Below are positions 11,958-22,617 of a DNA stretch of 64,000 bases, in pieces. Numbering within the stretch: position 1 is the first letter of the stretch; each line of letters begins with the position of its first letter. The position numbers and the translations under genes were made by a program. The DNA comes from Anarhynchus alexandrinus (Eukaryota; Chordata; Aves; Charadriiformes; Charadriidae), in the NCBI GenBank assembly GCA_008711295.1, contig VUYV01000045.1, positions 2,680,842 to 2,744,841 of the forward strand. Reading direction: 5' to 3'. Below the pieces are notes generated by a model. It saw only the letters and a list, made by a program, of their open reading frames with translations. It searched no databases and was not told the origin of the DNA.

Positions 11958-12505
11958 TGTACTGGGTCTGGCTGGGATGGAGTTAAGTTTCTTCGTAGCA
12001 GCCTGCGTGGTGCAGTGCTTTGGGTTTGTGTCTAAAGCAGTGCTGATAACACACCCATGTTTTGACTATTGCTGAATAGTGCCCACACAGCATCAAAGCT
12101 TTCCCTTTTCCCCAGTCTGTCCCCCCCTCCTGCAGTGAATAGGTAAAAGGTGGACAAGAAACTGGGGGGGGACGGGACGACAACGACACATGACACAGCC
12201 ATGACAGCTGGCCTGAATTGGCCAAAGGGATATTGCATGCCCTATAGCATCATGCTCAGCAATGAAAAAAATGGGATAGAGGAAGAAGGGGCTTTTTGGC
12301 TCACAAGGCAGCCAGTGCTTGGAGACTGGCTGGGCATTGGTCTGCTTTGTGAGGGAGATGGTGAGTGATTGCTTGCAGTCCTCCTTTTCTCTTTCCTTCA
12401 CCAGTTAAACAAGTTTTCTCGCTTTGTTGCCACCCTGCTGTGGGGGCAAGGGTGCATAAGCAGCTGTGTGGGAGCCTGGCTGCTGGACAGGGTCAACCCA
12501 CCACA
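11958..12505 (+). mobile_element. Solo LTR of an avian endogenous retrovirus
   Basis: The segment begins TGTACTGGGTCTGGCTGG and ends in ACCACA, giving the TG...CA termini expected of an LTR over 548 bp. The order of blocks matches an LTR consensus type I recall from bird genomes of the zebra-finch TguLTR kind: the opening GGGATGGAGTTAA block, a C-rich centre near 12120, the CATGCTCAGCAATGAAA block near 12251, and the closing GGCTGCTGGACAGGGTCAACC block. No second LTR, primer-binding site or internal retroviral sequence follows, so it is a solo LTR left by recombination. The polyadenylation hexamer appears degraded (AATGAAA). I see no matching target-site duplication, so either the ends are off by a few bases or the flanks have diverged. 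The family name is from memory. Confidence 0.75.
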
Positions 12506-13748
12506 GCAGCAGTTATCCTGTGTTCCTAAATGAAATCGCTGCACATATGAAAGGTGAGCCAAGCCAAATGTAAGTCGTGAAAGATGGGAGTAAAACAAGA
12601 CCAGAATGCTTACTTTTGAGTAATCATAGAGAAATGAGGGTTGGGTTACACATATTGAGTGTAGATTTCTGCAGAGCACCTCAATAATATTTGGCTGATT
12701 CTAATGATCTCTCTATCAAACGATGCTTTGCCTATCCGTCCCACATGCATAGAACAGATTCCTGTCCAAAGTTATATCTGCAAAGCAGTATTTAATGTGC
12801 TCCTGAGCAATCCATCTGAGTCCTCTGCCTGTGGCAATATCACAGGAAATGCCAATGCACAGCACAGAAAATGTCAGCTTTCCATGAGGCAAGCAAAGAA
12901 ATGCTATTCCTTTATGCTATAATGTGATGCCTCATGCAGTTTTCTTGAAGGTAGGTATTTCTTGGTTTATGTTTGGCTTACTGAATTTTTTGAAACTGGA
13001 GCATATGCTAACCTGCTCCACAGGACCATGGCACTTCGTGGGAGCAGTGTAGTAAGGCAAACTAATGTGCCAGCTTTGATCTGCTTTGTGACCACAAGCA
13101 AGTCACCCCACCTCTCTGTACTGTGTTTTATCCTCCTTTCCTTCACCTGTCTGGATTATTAATTTTTGTATAAAACCTTCAGAGAGAGACTGTCTCAGGT
13201 TTTTTAGGCACTATGGCAGGGATGGCTGACCTCTCTGACATTAAGGAGTAAGTGATTGCTGAGACACACACAGGCAGTGTACTGCAGTGAGCTATGGTGG
13301 CTGGAGGTCTGAGAGCTGTTGACTGCCCCATGGTCCTATCTCTCCATGGCTAGAGGAGTCTGGGTGTGCAGTTGGGTCCCATGGCCAACCACTGAGGTTT
13401 ACCTTCACAGATGCTCCTGGTTTTGCTTGCTCTCACAGTCTAAGATTAAGATTACCTTCACACCATCACAATCTTGCTACTCCTGAATTTTACACAAGCC
13501 ACCTAAGCCTCAGAAAAGGCAAGCTGGTGACCATTGGCCTACTAGGGAGCTCTCAGCCCCATCAGGTGTACTGCATAATTGTTGCTAGCCATTAATGAAG
13601 ATGACTGTCACAGGCACACTTTCCATTTCTGCAGCAAAAGGTTCTACAAAGTCTGGAGGGAAACAGGGAGGCGGGTCTAGGGACTGGCAAACTGCTCTTA
13701 GCAGAAGTCTGTTCAATAAAGGTGAAAAATAACTTCTGTTGATTTCAG
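12506..13748. other. Non-coding, nothing recognised
   Basis: Unique sequence. A stretch at about 13205-13400 reads like an old dispersed repeat, but I cannot name a family. No coding exon is supported. Confidence 0.4.
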
Positions 13749-13937
13749 ACCAAAAGTCCAAAGAGGGAAGAGGAAGAGGAGGATTCCAGCCCCTGGAGCA
13801 GCCAAGCGGAGCGGCGTGTCCCTGGCACAGGAGGAGCGGAGGACATGCCTTCCGCAGGGATTATGCAGAGCTGCTGGAAGTGAAGCCTGAAAGCCGACAG
13901 AACGGAAGCTTGGAAACCGAGCCCTGAACTGAAGCGG
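13749..13937 (+). other. Speculative internal exon (possibly lncRNA)
   Basis: A 189-bp purine-rich block, dense in GAAGAG-like splicing-enhancer words, is preceded by an acceptor-like sequence (TTCTGTTGATTTCAG ending at 13748) and followed by a donor-like GAAGCGG/GTAATT at 13938. It is more GC-rich than its surroundings. The one frame open through most of it stops at 13925-13927, just before the donor, and encodes no known domain. If it is an exon it is probably untranslated. Splice-like pairs also arise by chance in 64 kb. Confidence 0.15.
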
Positions 13938-15928
13938 GTAATTTACCTTATTTGAAATAAAAACAGCTTAAGTTGAAGCCAGCCGGAAATTCAGCTGACT
14001 TGAAGCTGCAAGCAAAATTAGCATAACACTCTGCAGGTTGAAACATGGGGGAAGCAGAGTGAGGGACTGAGCCTTGACGGCTGGCAGCGGAAGGAAGCTG
14101 CTGCTTCTGCAGTCCTATTCAAAATTATCCCTTAAAGCTAAAATCATTGCAAGACCAGGCTGGAAGACCATAATAGTGCCTGCTGGCCTTAACTGCAACA
14201 AGCAAAAAAAGATGACTGCAGCACAATCATCATTAAAAGGAATAAGAGTATGACGAGCTCTCCAGATTGGTAGAGCATGGTAAATACAAATGACAGACCG
14301 AAACATCTTGGCCAGGAGTCTGTCAATGCAAATCAATGTAGCTATGCCACTGACTTCCACAGTGAAGCTGGGCCAGTTTATTCTATTAAGAATCCAGAAC
14401 TTGAATGCAAGCATGTATAGCTTATGTCTGCAAAGTGCACTGTGCTGGTGGGGGCTGGGGGAGAAGAGGGCCACGGTCCACTGTGTCACATTGAAAGACC
14501 CAAGATAGCTCTCATGACTTAGCTTTGGTATTAGAAGGCAACTAATCATAGTGGTAGCCAGGCAGGCAAACTCAGCCATGCGAGCTAATGTATCCTGCTA
14601 CTCCTGTTAGACTAATTCCAGTCCCCAAGCTAATTCTTGTAGACCTAGCTTGTAGAGTTAGCCTGTATAATTCAACACTACATTGCAATGGGAAACCCTT
14701 AAGGAGCATGGCTGTGTATGTGTGCAAGCAAGAGAGCACAGTTAAGTGATGCTGTACTCACAGGCTTGTGTGTATCTGGGAATTTTATTTGCCCATGTAC
14801 TGATGACCAAAGATCCAGTTCTTTTCCTAACATTCACATACCAGCCCCTGTGTCACTAAGTGGCTTAATTTGAAAGACATAGTGATTAATGTAACCAGCT
14901 ATAATAGGGCACCAAGGATTCTGCTTCTGGGTATTTTCCCCGCACTACACTAGCAGCAATAAAGGTAACCTCTCCTTAATGTTTGAAACAAGTTCTTTCT
15001 CAAGCACAGAGGTTTTGCACCAGTGTGCCAGGATGCAATCCAGTGTCATTGCATGCAGAGTAAGATAGTGGTGTGTCTGAACAGCATCGTGTTCGTACTG
15101 CAAAGCAATATTTTTCCACGGCCTGGAGTGGATTTCCTGGAATACAAATACCACAGAAGTCGTACAGAAGTGATCCCTTAAAAAAGGATCCAGAATGTAT
15201 ATTTTCATACAGACCATGCAGAGTAGTCACTGTGTCATTAGTGTGCCATCTGTCACCATCTTATTGAGTTAATCTGAGTTTTGATACAATATCCCAGTGT
15301 CTCAGGATCTCTGCTGCATTTACAGGAACAAGCAGCTGGGTGGAATGTGTGATCAGCAAGTTCGCCAGTGTTTGCAGTGAAGCATAAACATGAATGAGCC
15401 TAGACATGCTTGGAAGCCCAAGAAAGTATTAATAAAACTTGCTCAGTGATTTTAATGAAGGTGTTTAGAGCACTAAGATCATAGAAGTCATCTCCAACTT
15501 GAGGAACAAGCGCACGTCCATGTTGAGTCAGCTGAGGAGAGCACTGACAGCAAAGACATATTTTCTAAAGGAGGCATTTCTGTGTGATTATCTTCTGTCT
15601 CTAAAAAACAGGCCCTAGCTGAAATTTTGAAACAAGTCATCTTCTATATATCATGGATTCCACACACATAAAAAGAGCAAAAAATACACACTGGGCTTTT
15701 TTAAAAATCTGTTTTTCCAGAAAGAAATACTGGTGCAGACATAAAAGTTTTTCCAGGCTTGCCCTGGGCACTCCTTGAAATACGCTGTATGGACAATACG
15801 CAATCAAACCTCTGGCTGTCTCTAGGAGATATTCATCCTGTCTCTCCTTGGCAAGCTGGGTTTCCTGTCCAGCCCCACTGGATTTATTGCCTCATTGTGG
15901 TGGAAAAAAAATCGAGGCTAGTGACAGA

Positions 15929-15938
15929 CCATATATGG
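15929..15938. promoter_or_regulatory. Perfect CArG box (SRF-type motif)
   Basis: CCATATATGG is a perfect palindromic match to CC(A/T)6GG, the SRF binding consensus. There is no neighbouring promoter, so if functional it would be enhancer-like. The motif alone is weak evidence. Confidence 0.25.
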
Positions 15939-16856
15939 GTATGGAACAACTGAGATGAACTAGAAGGGGGGAAAAAAAAAAGAAAAGTGGGTATAATTAC
16001 AAGTCAATTAAATATAAATCATTACAGGGATAAGAGGAAAGGAGCAGCATGCAGAAACCTGTAAGAAATACAGGTGTTCTCTGGCTTTCTCCCTCCACCC
16101 TGCAGATTAGCAGGGCTGAGGAGCGGTGCCCATACTGGCACTGTGAACAATCTTCACATCTGCTGGGTGGGATTTCCAGCCCTTGACGAGCACAAGGTAG
16201 ATTAATGATGCAGCAGCACCATCAAAGAAAGCAGCGACAGGAGGCTGAGATCTTTTGGCCGGGTTGGTTTGTGCTTCCATTACTGCCTGGTAACACATAA
16301 CTCTTTACGAGGGCATAAAATTGCTCTTTACTAATGTTTTTCTCATTCAAAGGTCAGCAAAGCCACAGTGAAAGTTAAAGAGGAGTGCATGGCTCTAATG
16401 GGACTGCTGAAAGCAGCCAGCCACCTTCGGAGCAGAGGGATTTAATCTCATATCTCATAAGGAGCAACCTATGCCTGCTGCTCCATCCGCAGCGCGGTCA
16501 CCACCAGCACAGGCCGGCAGCACGTGTGGCAGGCGGGATGGCAGCTGGGCCACTGCTTTTGCCATGATCCAGATCAGCCCATCTCATGCAAGGTTTGTAA
16601 AGAGCCGCGAACCCTTCTTTATTCACACCAGAGTACAGCCCCAAAAATGACAGGCCAGAGTCAGACCAAAGCAGGCCAAGATAACCTAGTCCCATTAGGA
16701 GTGGAAAACGGCCTTGGCTCATTGAAAAGAGTCACAGACCCGAAGAGTGCTTTTTTCAGAGGCACCATTCTGAATCAAAGGCACGGTGCTAGGCAGCGTA
16801 AAGCAGCATGGCTCCACAGACAGTTCACACCGAATCAGCTGCTGGCCAGTGTGTTT

Positions 16857-16875
16857 AAAAAAAAAAAAAAAAAAA
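16857..16875 (+). repeat. A19 homopolymer
   Basis: Nineteen consecutive A residues followed by GAAAC. No retrocopy can be identified upstream. Confidence 0.85.
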
Positions 16876-17099
16876 GAAACACCTCAAATTGTCAGTCAGT
16901 CTGTGCTTCATTATTTGCTTCTTACCTGTTTCTAGTGATTCTATACCCGCTCCGATAGGCGACAGTGCCATTGAGAATCTGCTGATTCAAATTCCTCCCT
17001 CCCCAGCAGAAAGCCAGTGGGAGGAAGGAAGAAAGAAACACAACTCGACATTCTATTTTTCCCCCTTCAAATAAACCCTAAATTGCTTCTTTAATGCAC

Positions 17100-17420
17100 T
17101 CGAGGTTTTGAGCCGGGTAGGAAGCTCTGGTACAGAATGGGGCTACAATTTTGTTAAAGACAAGCTCTGCAGCAAGCCTGTGAACTCCAATAAATTTGTA
17201 ACTCTGTTCCCAGTCAGAAACAGAACAATAGCCTCTCCTGTTTAATTGTGGATTGCAGCGAGTGGTTTCGTGCTCAAACCCTCTTGTAATGTAGTCCTCT
17301 CCTTTTAATCATCAAAGGTGATCTCTGCCAAAGCAGCTGACAGTTGCATTTGATCAAGTGTAATAGGAACAGTCAGATCTTCCAGGATCCTTGTAGTTAC
17401 CCATTTTCCATGTGTAATTC
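17100..17420. promoter_or_regulatory. Candidate enhancer-like unique stretch
   Basis: This repeat-free stretch combines a TCF/LEF-type ATCAAAG at 17311-17317, a SOX-type ACAATAG at 17225-17231 and several TAAT-type homeodomain words. The mixture resembles developmental conserved non-coding elements, but conservation cannot be seen from one sequence. Confidence 0.15.
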
Positions 17421-17733
17421 CAGTCTATTTCATACAAGTTTAATATGACAACTGTATTACAAAATTAGAGGGAGGATTTGGGGTGAGATGACTCACTGTT
17501 TTTTTTTTATTATAAAATCTGATCTCAAAACAAAAGCCATTTTCTATTCCCAGCCCTGCTACTGACCCCCTGTATGACCTTGAACAACCTTTGAAGTCTA
17601 GATCCCTTCTTCTGCTTTGCCTGTCATCGCTATTTAGACTGTGAGTTAAGCAGAGCAGGGACTGTCTGGTTTGGGGTCCCGGTGTAATAGGTAGCACAGA
17701 GGAGTTGGTGACACCTGGACATTAGCATCACTC

Positions 17734-17808
17734 GTATATATATATATTAGTAGCTATATAAATATTTATATTTATCACAATATATATGTACCTATATATA
17801 TATATACT
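17734..17808. repeat. TA-rich low-complexity tract
   Basis: Interrupted (TA)n runs, including TATATATATATA near 17734 and again near 17795, separated by short AT-rich spacers. Confidence 0.8.
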
Positions 17809-18284
17809 CATGCAAACATGCTCCAGAGTGGTTTTAAATTTGAGACTGAGTACCTTAGGGGTGAGGAATCCCAGTTTTAAAATCAAGAAAGACCCATCCT
17901 CCATCCTTCAATACAACTGCACTTTGAATAGATTTGCTAGGAGAACTTCTTTTGGACTTTGCCCTGCGGTTTTCACAGTTCAGTTTACATTGGCCCTGGC
18001 AAAGCAAAGCAAAATGTCTGTTGTGTGTGCCAGCTGCCAGCTAGACCCACCAGGGACACCCAGAGATGTCCACTGCCTGGGTGTAGACCACATCTACTAT
18101 GCAAAGAGGTTTTATTTTATTACACCGTAGGTCGGGAGGAGCATCAAATCACTTGCACTTGTGTCAGATGTCAGCATTTGGGAAGGTGGTTGGTGGTGAG
18201 GAGGGCGGAAGACAGTCAAAATGAAAATGGTTTGGTTAATTAATTGCAAGCACTGCTTGAAGGACCGGCACGTATATTTAATCA

Positions 18285-18297
18285 GTTGCCTAGTAAC
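18285..18297. promoter_or_regulatory. Perfect RFX X-box motif
   Basis: GTTGCCTAGTAAC fits the X-box consensus GTNRCC-N-RGYAAC with both half-sites complete. RFX factors use this motif in ciliary-gene promoters and enhancers. A TTAATTAATTGC homeodomain-like stretch lies 40-50 bp upstream. No promoter or gene is adjacent, so a distal role would be the only option here. Confidence 0.3.
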
Positions 18298-19255
18298 AAA
18301 CGGTGTATGATGTGAATGCTATCAGCCCGCGGCGTGAGCAAAGGATGGTCCCTTTCTGTTTTTATCAGCCGCCAGCATGCATACTCTGGGCGTTGCACAC
18401 CCTTGTGCTCAGAAGGGCTGCTCTGCTACCTCACAAAAGCCTCGCAGTAGCAAGGAGTCCCCCCCATTTTGGCTCTGCCATTTCTGCTCCTCCCCCAGAC
18501 ATCTCAGAGGGAAGACTGTCTCTTCTTACAGGGAGTGACCTTTTCAATGGTGAATCAAATGACAAGAAAAATTATCCAGATCTCCCCTCCCCTCCACCCA
18601 CCTTTTTTTCTTTATGAAGTTATCTACACACTGGGAATAGAGCGCAGGCATTGCTGCTGCTCACGTTCTGTTACTGACACCAGTGTCACCATTAACGGTA
18701 TATATCTTCCATAAAAAACTGTGCAGAGAAAACCAGAGAATCGTTGGCGTTGGGGCAGAGGCAGAATTAATAAGAAAGCGGGTTTGTTGTTTGGGGTTTT
18801 TTTGCAGTGACCTTAAAGAAAGAAGGGCAATGGATGGATAGATGCTGGATTGCAGCACATAAAACCAGCCCAAGACAAACTGTACAGTTCTGTTTCCTGT
18901 AGGTGAAAAAATAACTCATGACCTGACAGGCAACTGAACACTGAGTACTCCTTTGGTGCTAGTTTTAGGAGAGAATTTGACAACAAGAATTTGCTTGTAG
19001 TTTTCCACCACCCGTATGCCATTATATTAGCTGGGCCTGATAATGCAAGGACACAAAAAACGCTCACACCGCCTATCCGTATTGCGAAAGAGAAATAAAA
19101 AGGGAACATCCATAAAATAAAAGCTCCCATTTATGTTTTAACATGCCATGACAATGTTTGTGTGTCCTTATCAGGGCTTCCTCTCCTCCCTCCCCCCTCT
19201 CCATTTGTAAATCCCACTGGATAAAAGACTACATCTTCCATAAAGAATTCCCACC

Positions 19256-19495
19256 AGAAATCTTTATAAATCCTCCATCAGTGAAATACTCTGCTGTCAT
19301 GCTGAGCAGAAGCTAATCTAATTAAGACGGGATCTGCTAAATTTAATAGCCTGCTATGAATTTTTACGGACATCTGGTAACTGGAAGGTTGGAACGACTG
19401 ACACATCAAATACACATTGTCCAAATGACCAGTATCAGTCCGATTATTTTCCTTTTTTCGGTCACTTGTAGCTGATGTAGGATGCAATCACCCCC
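19256..19495. promoter_or_regulatory. Candidate conserved-element-like stretch
   Basis: A repeat-free AT-rich block with TCTAATTAAGA at about 19317 (homeodomain-type core) and balanced complexity over 240 bp. It resembles known vertebrate non-coding elements in composition only. Without alignment to another amniote this stays a guess. Confidence 0.12.
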
Positions 19496-20223
19496 TCAGG
19501 ATACACCCACGTGACTCCATCTCAAATTAATATGGGGGTTATGGTGCGTACATGTTGGAAAGCAGAACTGGGCCCCTGATGCTTCCTCTAATGTTGTTTT
19601 TTCCTGATTAATGAAGGATCAGGATATACATGCATTATATTTCATTGTTTACAAATACTGTAAACGGTATAGCATGAGCTGGAATATCTGTTAGCACATT
19701 TGTCTTCAATGTCTGCAAGTTATGAACCCAGACTTGACCAGCAGCTTTCCTCAGCCAAAGGTCTACATTATGGCCTCTGGCTAAGCACAGTATTCCCAGT
19801 GGGGACAAGAGAACTTCCACCATTTTTATCACGTCTCCCTGGCCCAACAGTGGGCTGTTAGCAGGGGAAGGCAGAGTTTGGAGGGTAGGGTTGTTGGGGT
19901 TTTTATCCCTTAAGCTTCTAGTTTGAAGACCAGTTGAAACCCTAGAGTGGTCCCCAAGAAATGATGAACTGAGCTGTTACAAGGCAGGTCCCGTCCCATT
20001 CGCCATTACTTTGAGAAGGGGACACGTTTACAGAAGTGCACGTCATTCTCCCCATCTTCATGAACCACAGTCTAAGAATGCCACATTAATGAGCTCCTGG
20101 TAATTTGTGGCTTACTAACTCATCAACAAGAAAGTTCACGAACATTATTTCCACCCGGCAGATTCCACTGGTGTTTAGCTTTCCCGGGCATCACTCTGAG
20201 CTGCATATAATAAAACCACAAAT

Positions 20224-20242
20224 ACACACACACACACACACA
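20224..20242 (+). repeat. (AC)n microsatellite
   Basis: An uninterrupted AC dinucleotide run of about 9.5 units; likely polymorphic. Confidence 0.9.
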
Positions 20243-21853
20243 GTTTACACTCATAGTTATGTAATTTTCAGACAGGGCAGACAGCACACAAGGCACAATG
20301 CCAAAACTTTCAGAATAGAGATTTTACACTTTAAAACATGTATTTCCTTATTTGCTGGCTTGGTAAATAAACCATTTTTCTGAAACTCCCCTCAGCCATC
20401 TCTCCCTACACCCATAATAAAGGACTCAAGTAAATTCAGCAACACAGTGGGAGTTGTGTCAACCTGATGTGATGAGTTGGCACTTGAAAATTTAATCTCT
20501 TTACCATCCACCAGCATTAAATCTGTGTAGTGTGACTTTTAAACGCATGCCAAAGAGCAGGGAAGTTACAGTCCTGGCTTGCAGATTACTTAGGCGCTGG
20601 CTTCAGGAAATGGGAACAAACACTTCTGAGGCCAAGTGGAGAAAACTGGGCTCCACGTAAATAAAAAAGCCTCACTAAAGTAATATGAATGCTGGTATAG
20701 TTAAGTTGGAACATTTGTAGTGAGAAGAGACAGGAAATCCAGCTGAAAGGTTTGGGTTCGCAACGGGTATATGCACAACCCTATGTACAGGATAGACTGT
20801 GTGACCGTCAGTGCAAATCAGTGTCGTGCCAGTGGTACTGCAGTGACGTACCCCAGGCACAGCTTTTGCAGTCAGCTCCCGGAGCTGCTTTGCTTGGAGC
20901 TCTGACGCTTCTCTGCGGCCATGGGTAAGCCCTGCCTCCCCAAACAGCAAGGTGGGCACTGCCACGCTCTTGGAGGAAAAAAGCAGAATAGCACATCTCC
21001 CTCCCCATAGATTGCCAAACTGGCCACCTTTGTTCAGATGTTCCTAGGCACTCATTGCCTGGCATTATGAGAGCTGGGGGGTCTCGCAGTCACAGATTTG
21101 CCAGCCAGCCTCCCTTCCTCCCATTGCACTGCACTGCTCCATTCCAAACGTGGACCTCTGCACTCACAGAGGAACAACTTTACTCCACAGTTAGGACTTT
21201 TCATACGTTCTTGGCAAGACACAGTCTTGACCTGCTATAGATTAACTGTCTGGATGAACAGAAACAGATACAGTCTGCAGAAAGATGTCTATGACTTCGT
21301 TACAGAGTGACACTGAATCAATTGTGCGGACCACGCTAATGTTGGTTATTCTTTCTAGGGAAAATGTGAAATTAACTTATAGTGGTGTAATGTGATTCCA
21401 CAAATGAGGTATACATCTTGCCTGTAATGGCTTTTGATTATCAATATCCATGTTTGTTGTTATTGTCTGTTCAGAAAGAAATGAGAATGTGTAAAGGGCA
21501 GTAAAGGTGTAAAATGCTGTTCATTTTGTTGATGGTAAATAAAATGGAATTTTAAGTAACATCATCAAAACATTAGCTAAAAAGTATGTGTGTTTATTAT
21601 AGTTGGAGCTAATTTACACACATGCTAAAAGCATCTTAAAGGACCTGAAAAATGCATAATATGAGAAATAAAAAAGTCATGTCCATGGCATGTATTTTTT
21701 TCTTTATCTTAAAATTTACAATAGATGGTGATCTCCTTTGTCTATGATAGACCATACAGTAAGAGGGTTTTGTTGCTTTTTAAAGAAGTTAAACTTGAGT
21801 TAGCATATACAGACATTTTCAGAAGTTCTTGTGTATGCCTTTAAGAGCAAAAC

Positions 21854-21902
21854 AAGGAGGGAGGGAGAAAGGAAGGAAGGAAGGAAGGAAAGAAGGAAGG
21901 AA
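21854..21902 (+). repeat. (GGAA)n purine microsatellite
   Basis: A purine-only tract made of GGAG/GGGA words followed by GGAA tetranucleotides with single interruptions. GGAA arrays can bind ETS-family factors and can adopt triplex structures. Length polymorphism is likely. Confidence 0.85.
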
Positions 21903-22583
21903 AAGTGGGGAAAATTTGTAAAAATATCTAGAAAATTTAGGGACTAGTTCCCACTTATGTTTCATGAAGATGCGGTGGAAACTGAAATTTTAAGTTTGCA
22001 GGTACTTATTTACTTCTTTAGACCTTCCACCCAGTCTTTGAAGAATCCTACCTGCTACTTCATGGGGACTTAATTTAAAAGATGTGCATATTTCTGAAAG
22101 TAGACATGTACCATTATGCTGAGGCAGTGACAGCATTCTTCATGGATGCTTCCCAGGGTGATAGGAACTGAAAACGATGGCTAGTGGAGAGCAGAATTGA
22201 ACACCCACATGCCCAGAGAGTGCCATAGCCTCCAATGACTGCCTGTTTTGTGTTATTTTTCTGCTTCTCTGAAAATCAGGCACCAAGTCAGTCTGGGTTT
22301 AACAAAGCAGTTTTCAAGATGTAGTCACCTCTATAAGTTCCTGGCAGTGAGACACACAAAAAGCACATGTCGCCTGGCCTGCTTTGGAGCCCACCTCTTG
22401 TCAGGCACACCATCCTATGTATCAACGTGTTGCCTGTGTCATTTCTGGTTTTGGTTCTAGCTGGCTCAGGTGGTTCCACAGGTAGTTGTTTTTTTAAGAT
22501 TTTTCCCTGTAGGTACCATATTTCCCGCAGACAGTTTATGGAGACACGGGGGGTCCAGCCCAAGTGAGGCACATGGAAGCTGG

Positions 22584-22617
22584 GTGCTTCCCTTGTTGTT
22601 GTGCTTCCCTTGTTGTA
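22584..22617 (+). repeat. 17-bp tandem duplication
   Basis: The unit GTGCTTCCCTTGTTGTT occurs twice in succession, with the last base differing (T versus A). It is probably a replication-slippage product. Confidence 0.8.

Larger units (their letters stand above)
13938..17099. other. Non-coding with isolated regulatory-like motifs
   Basis: Unique sequence. It contains a minus-strand open frame at 14115-14579 with no recognisable domain, a perfect CArG box at 15929-15938 and an A19 run at 16857-16875. Nothing else can be named. Confidence 0.45.
17421..19255. other. Non-coding with AT microsatellite and RFX-type site
   Basis: Unique sequence holding a TA-rich tract at 17734-17808 and an RFX X-box at 18285-18297. 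Open frames at 17786-18130 and 18303-18617 lack domains and overlap other frames of similar length. Confidence 0.45.

Noticed and set aside
13205..13400. Possible ancient hAT or other dispersed repeat
   Set aside because: The resemblance to remembered repeat openings is limited to a few words; no family could be supported.
14115..14579. A 154-codon minus-strand frame
   Set aside because: No recognisable domain, repeat or splice context, and a length within chance expectation for the number of frames scanned.
18303..18617. A 104-codon frame ending in a Pro-rich stretch
   Set aside because: The Pro-rich end comes from a pyrimidine-rich run, and a second frame overlaps it. No evidence of a gene.
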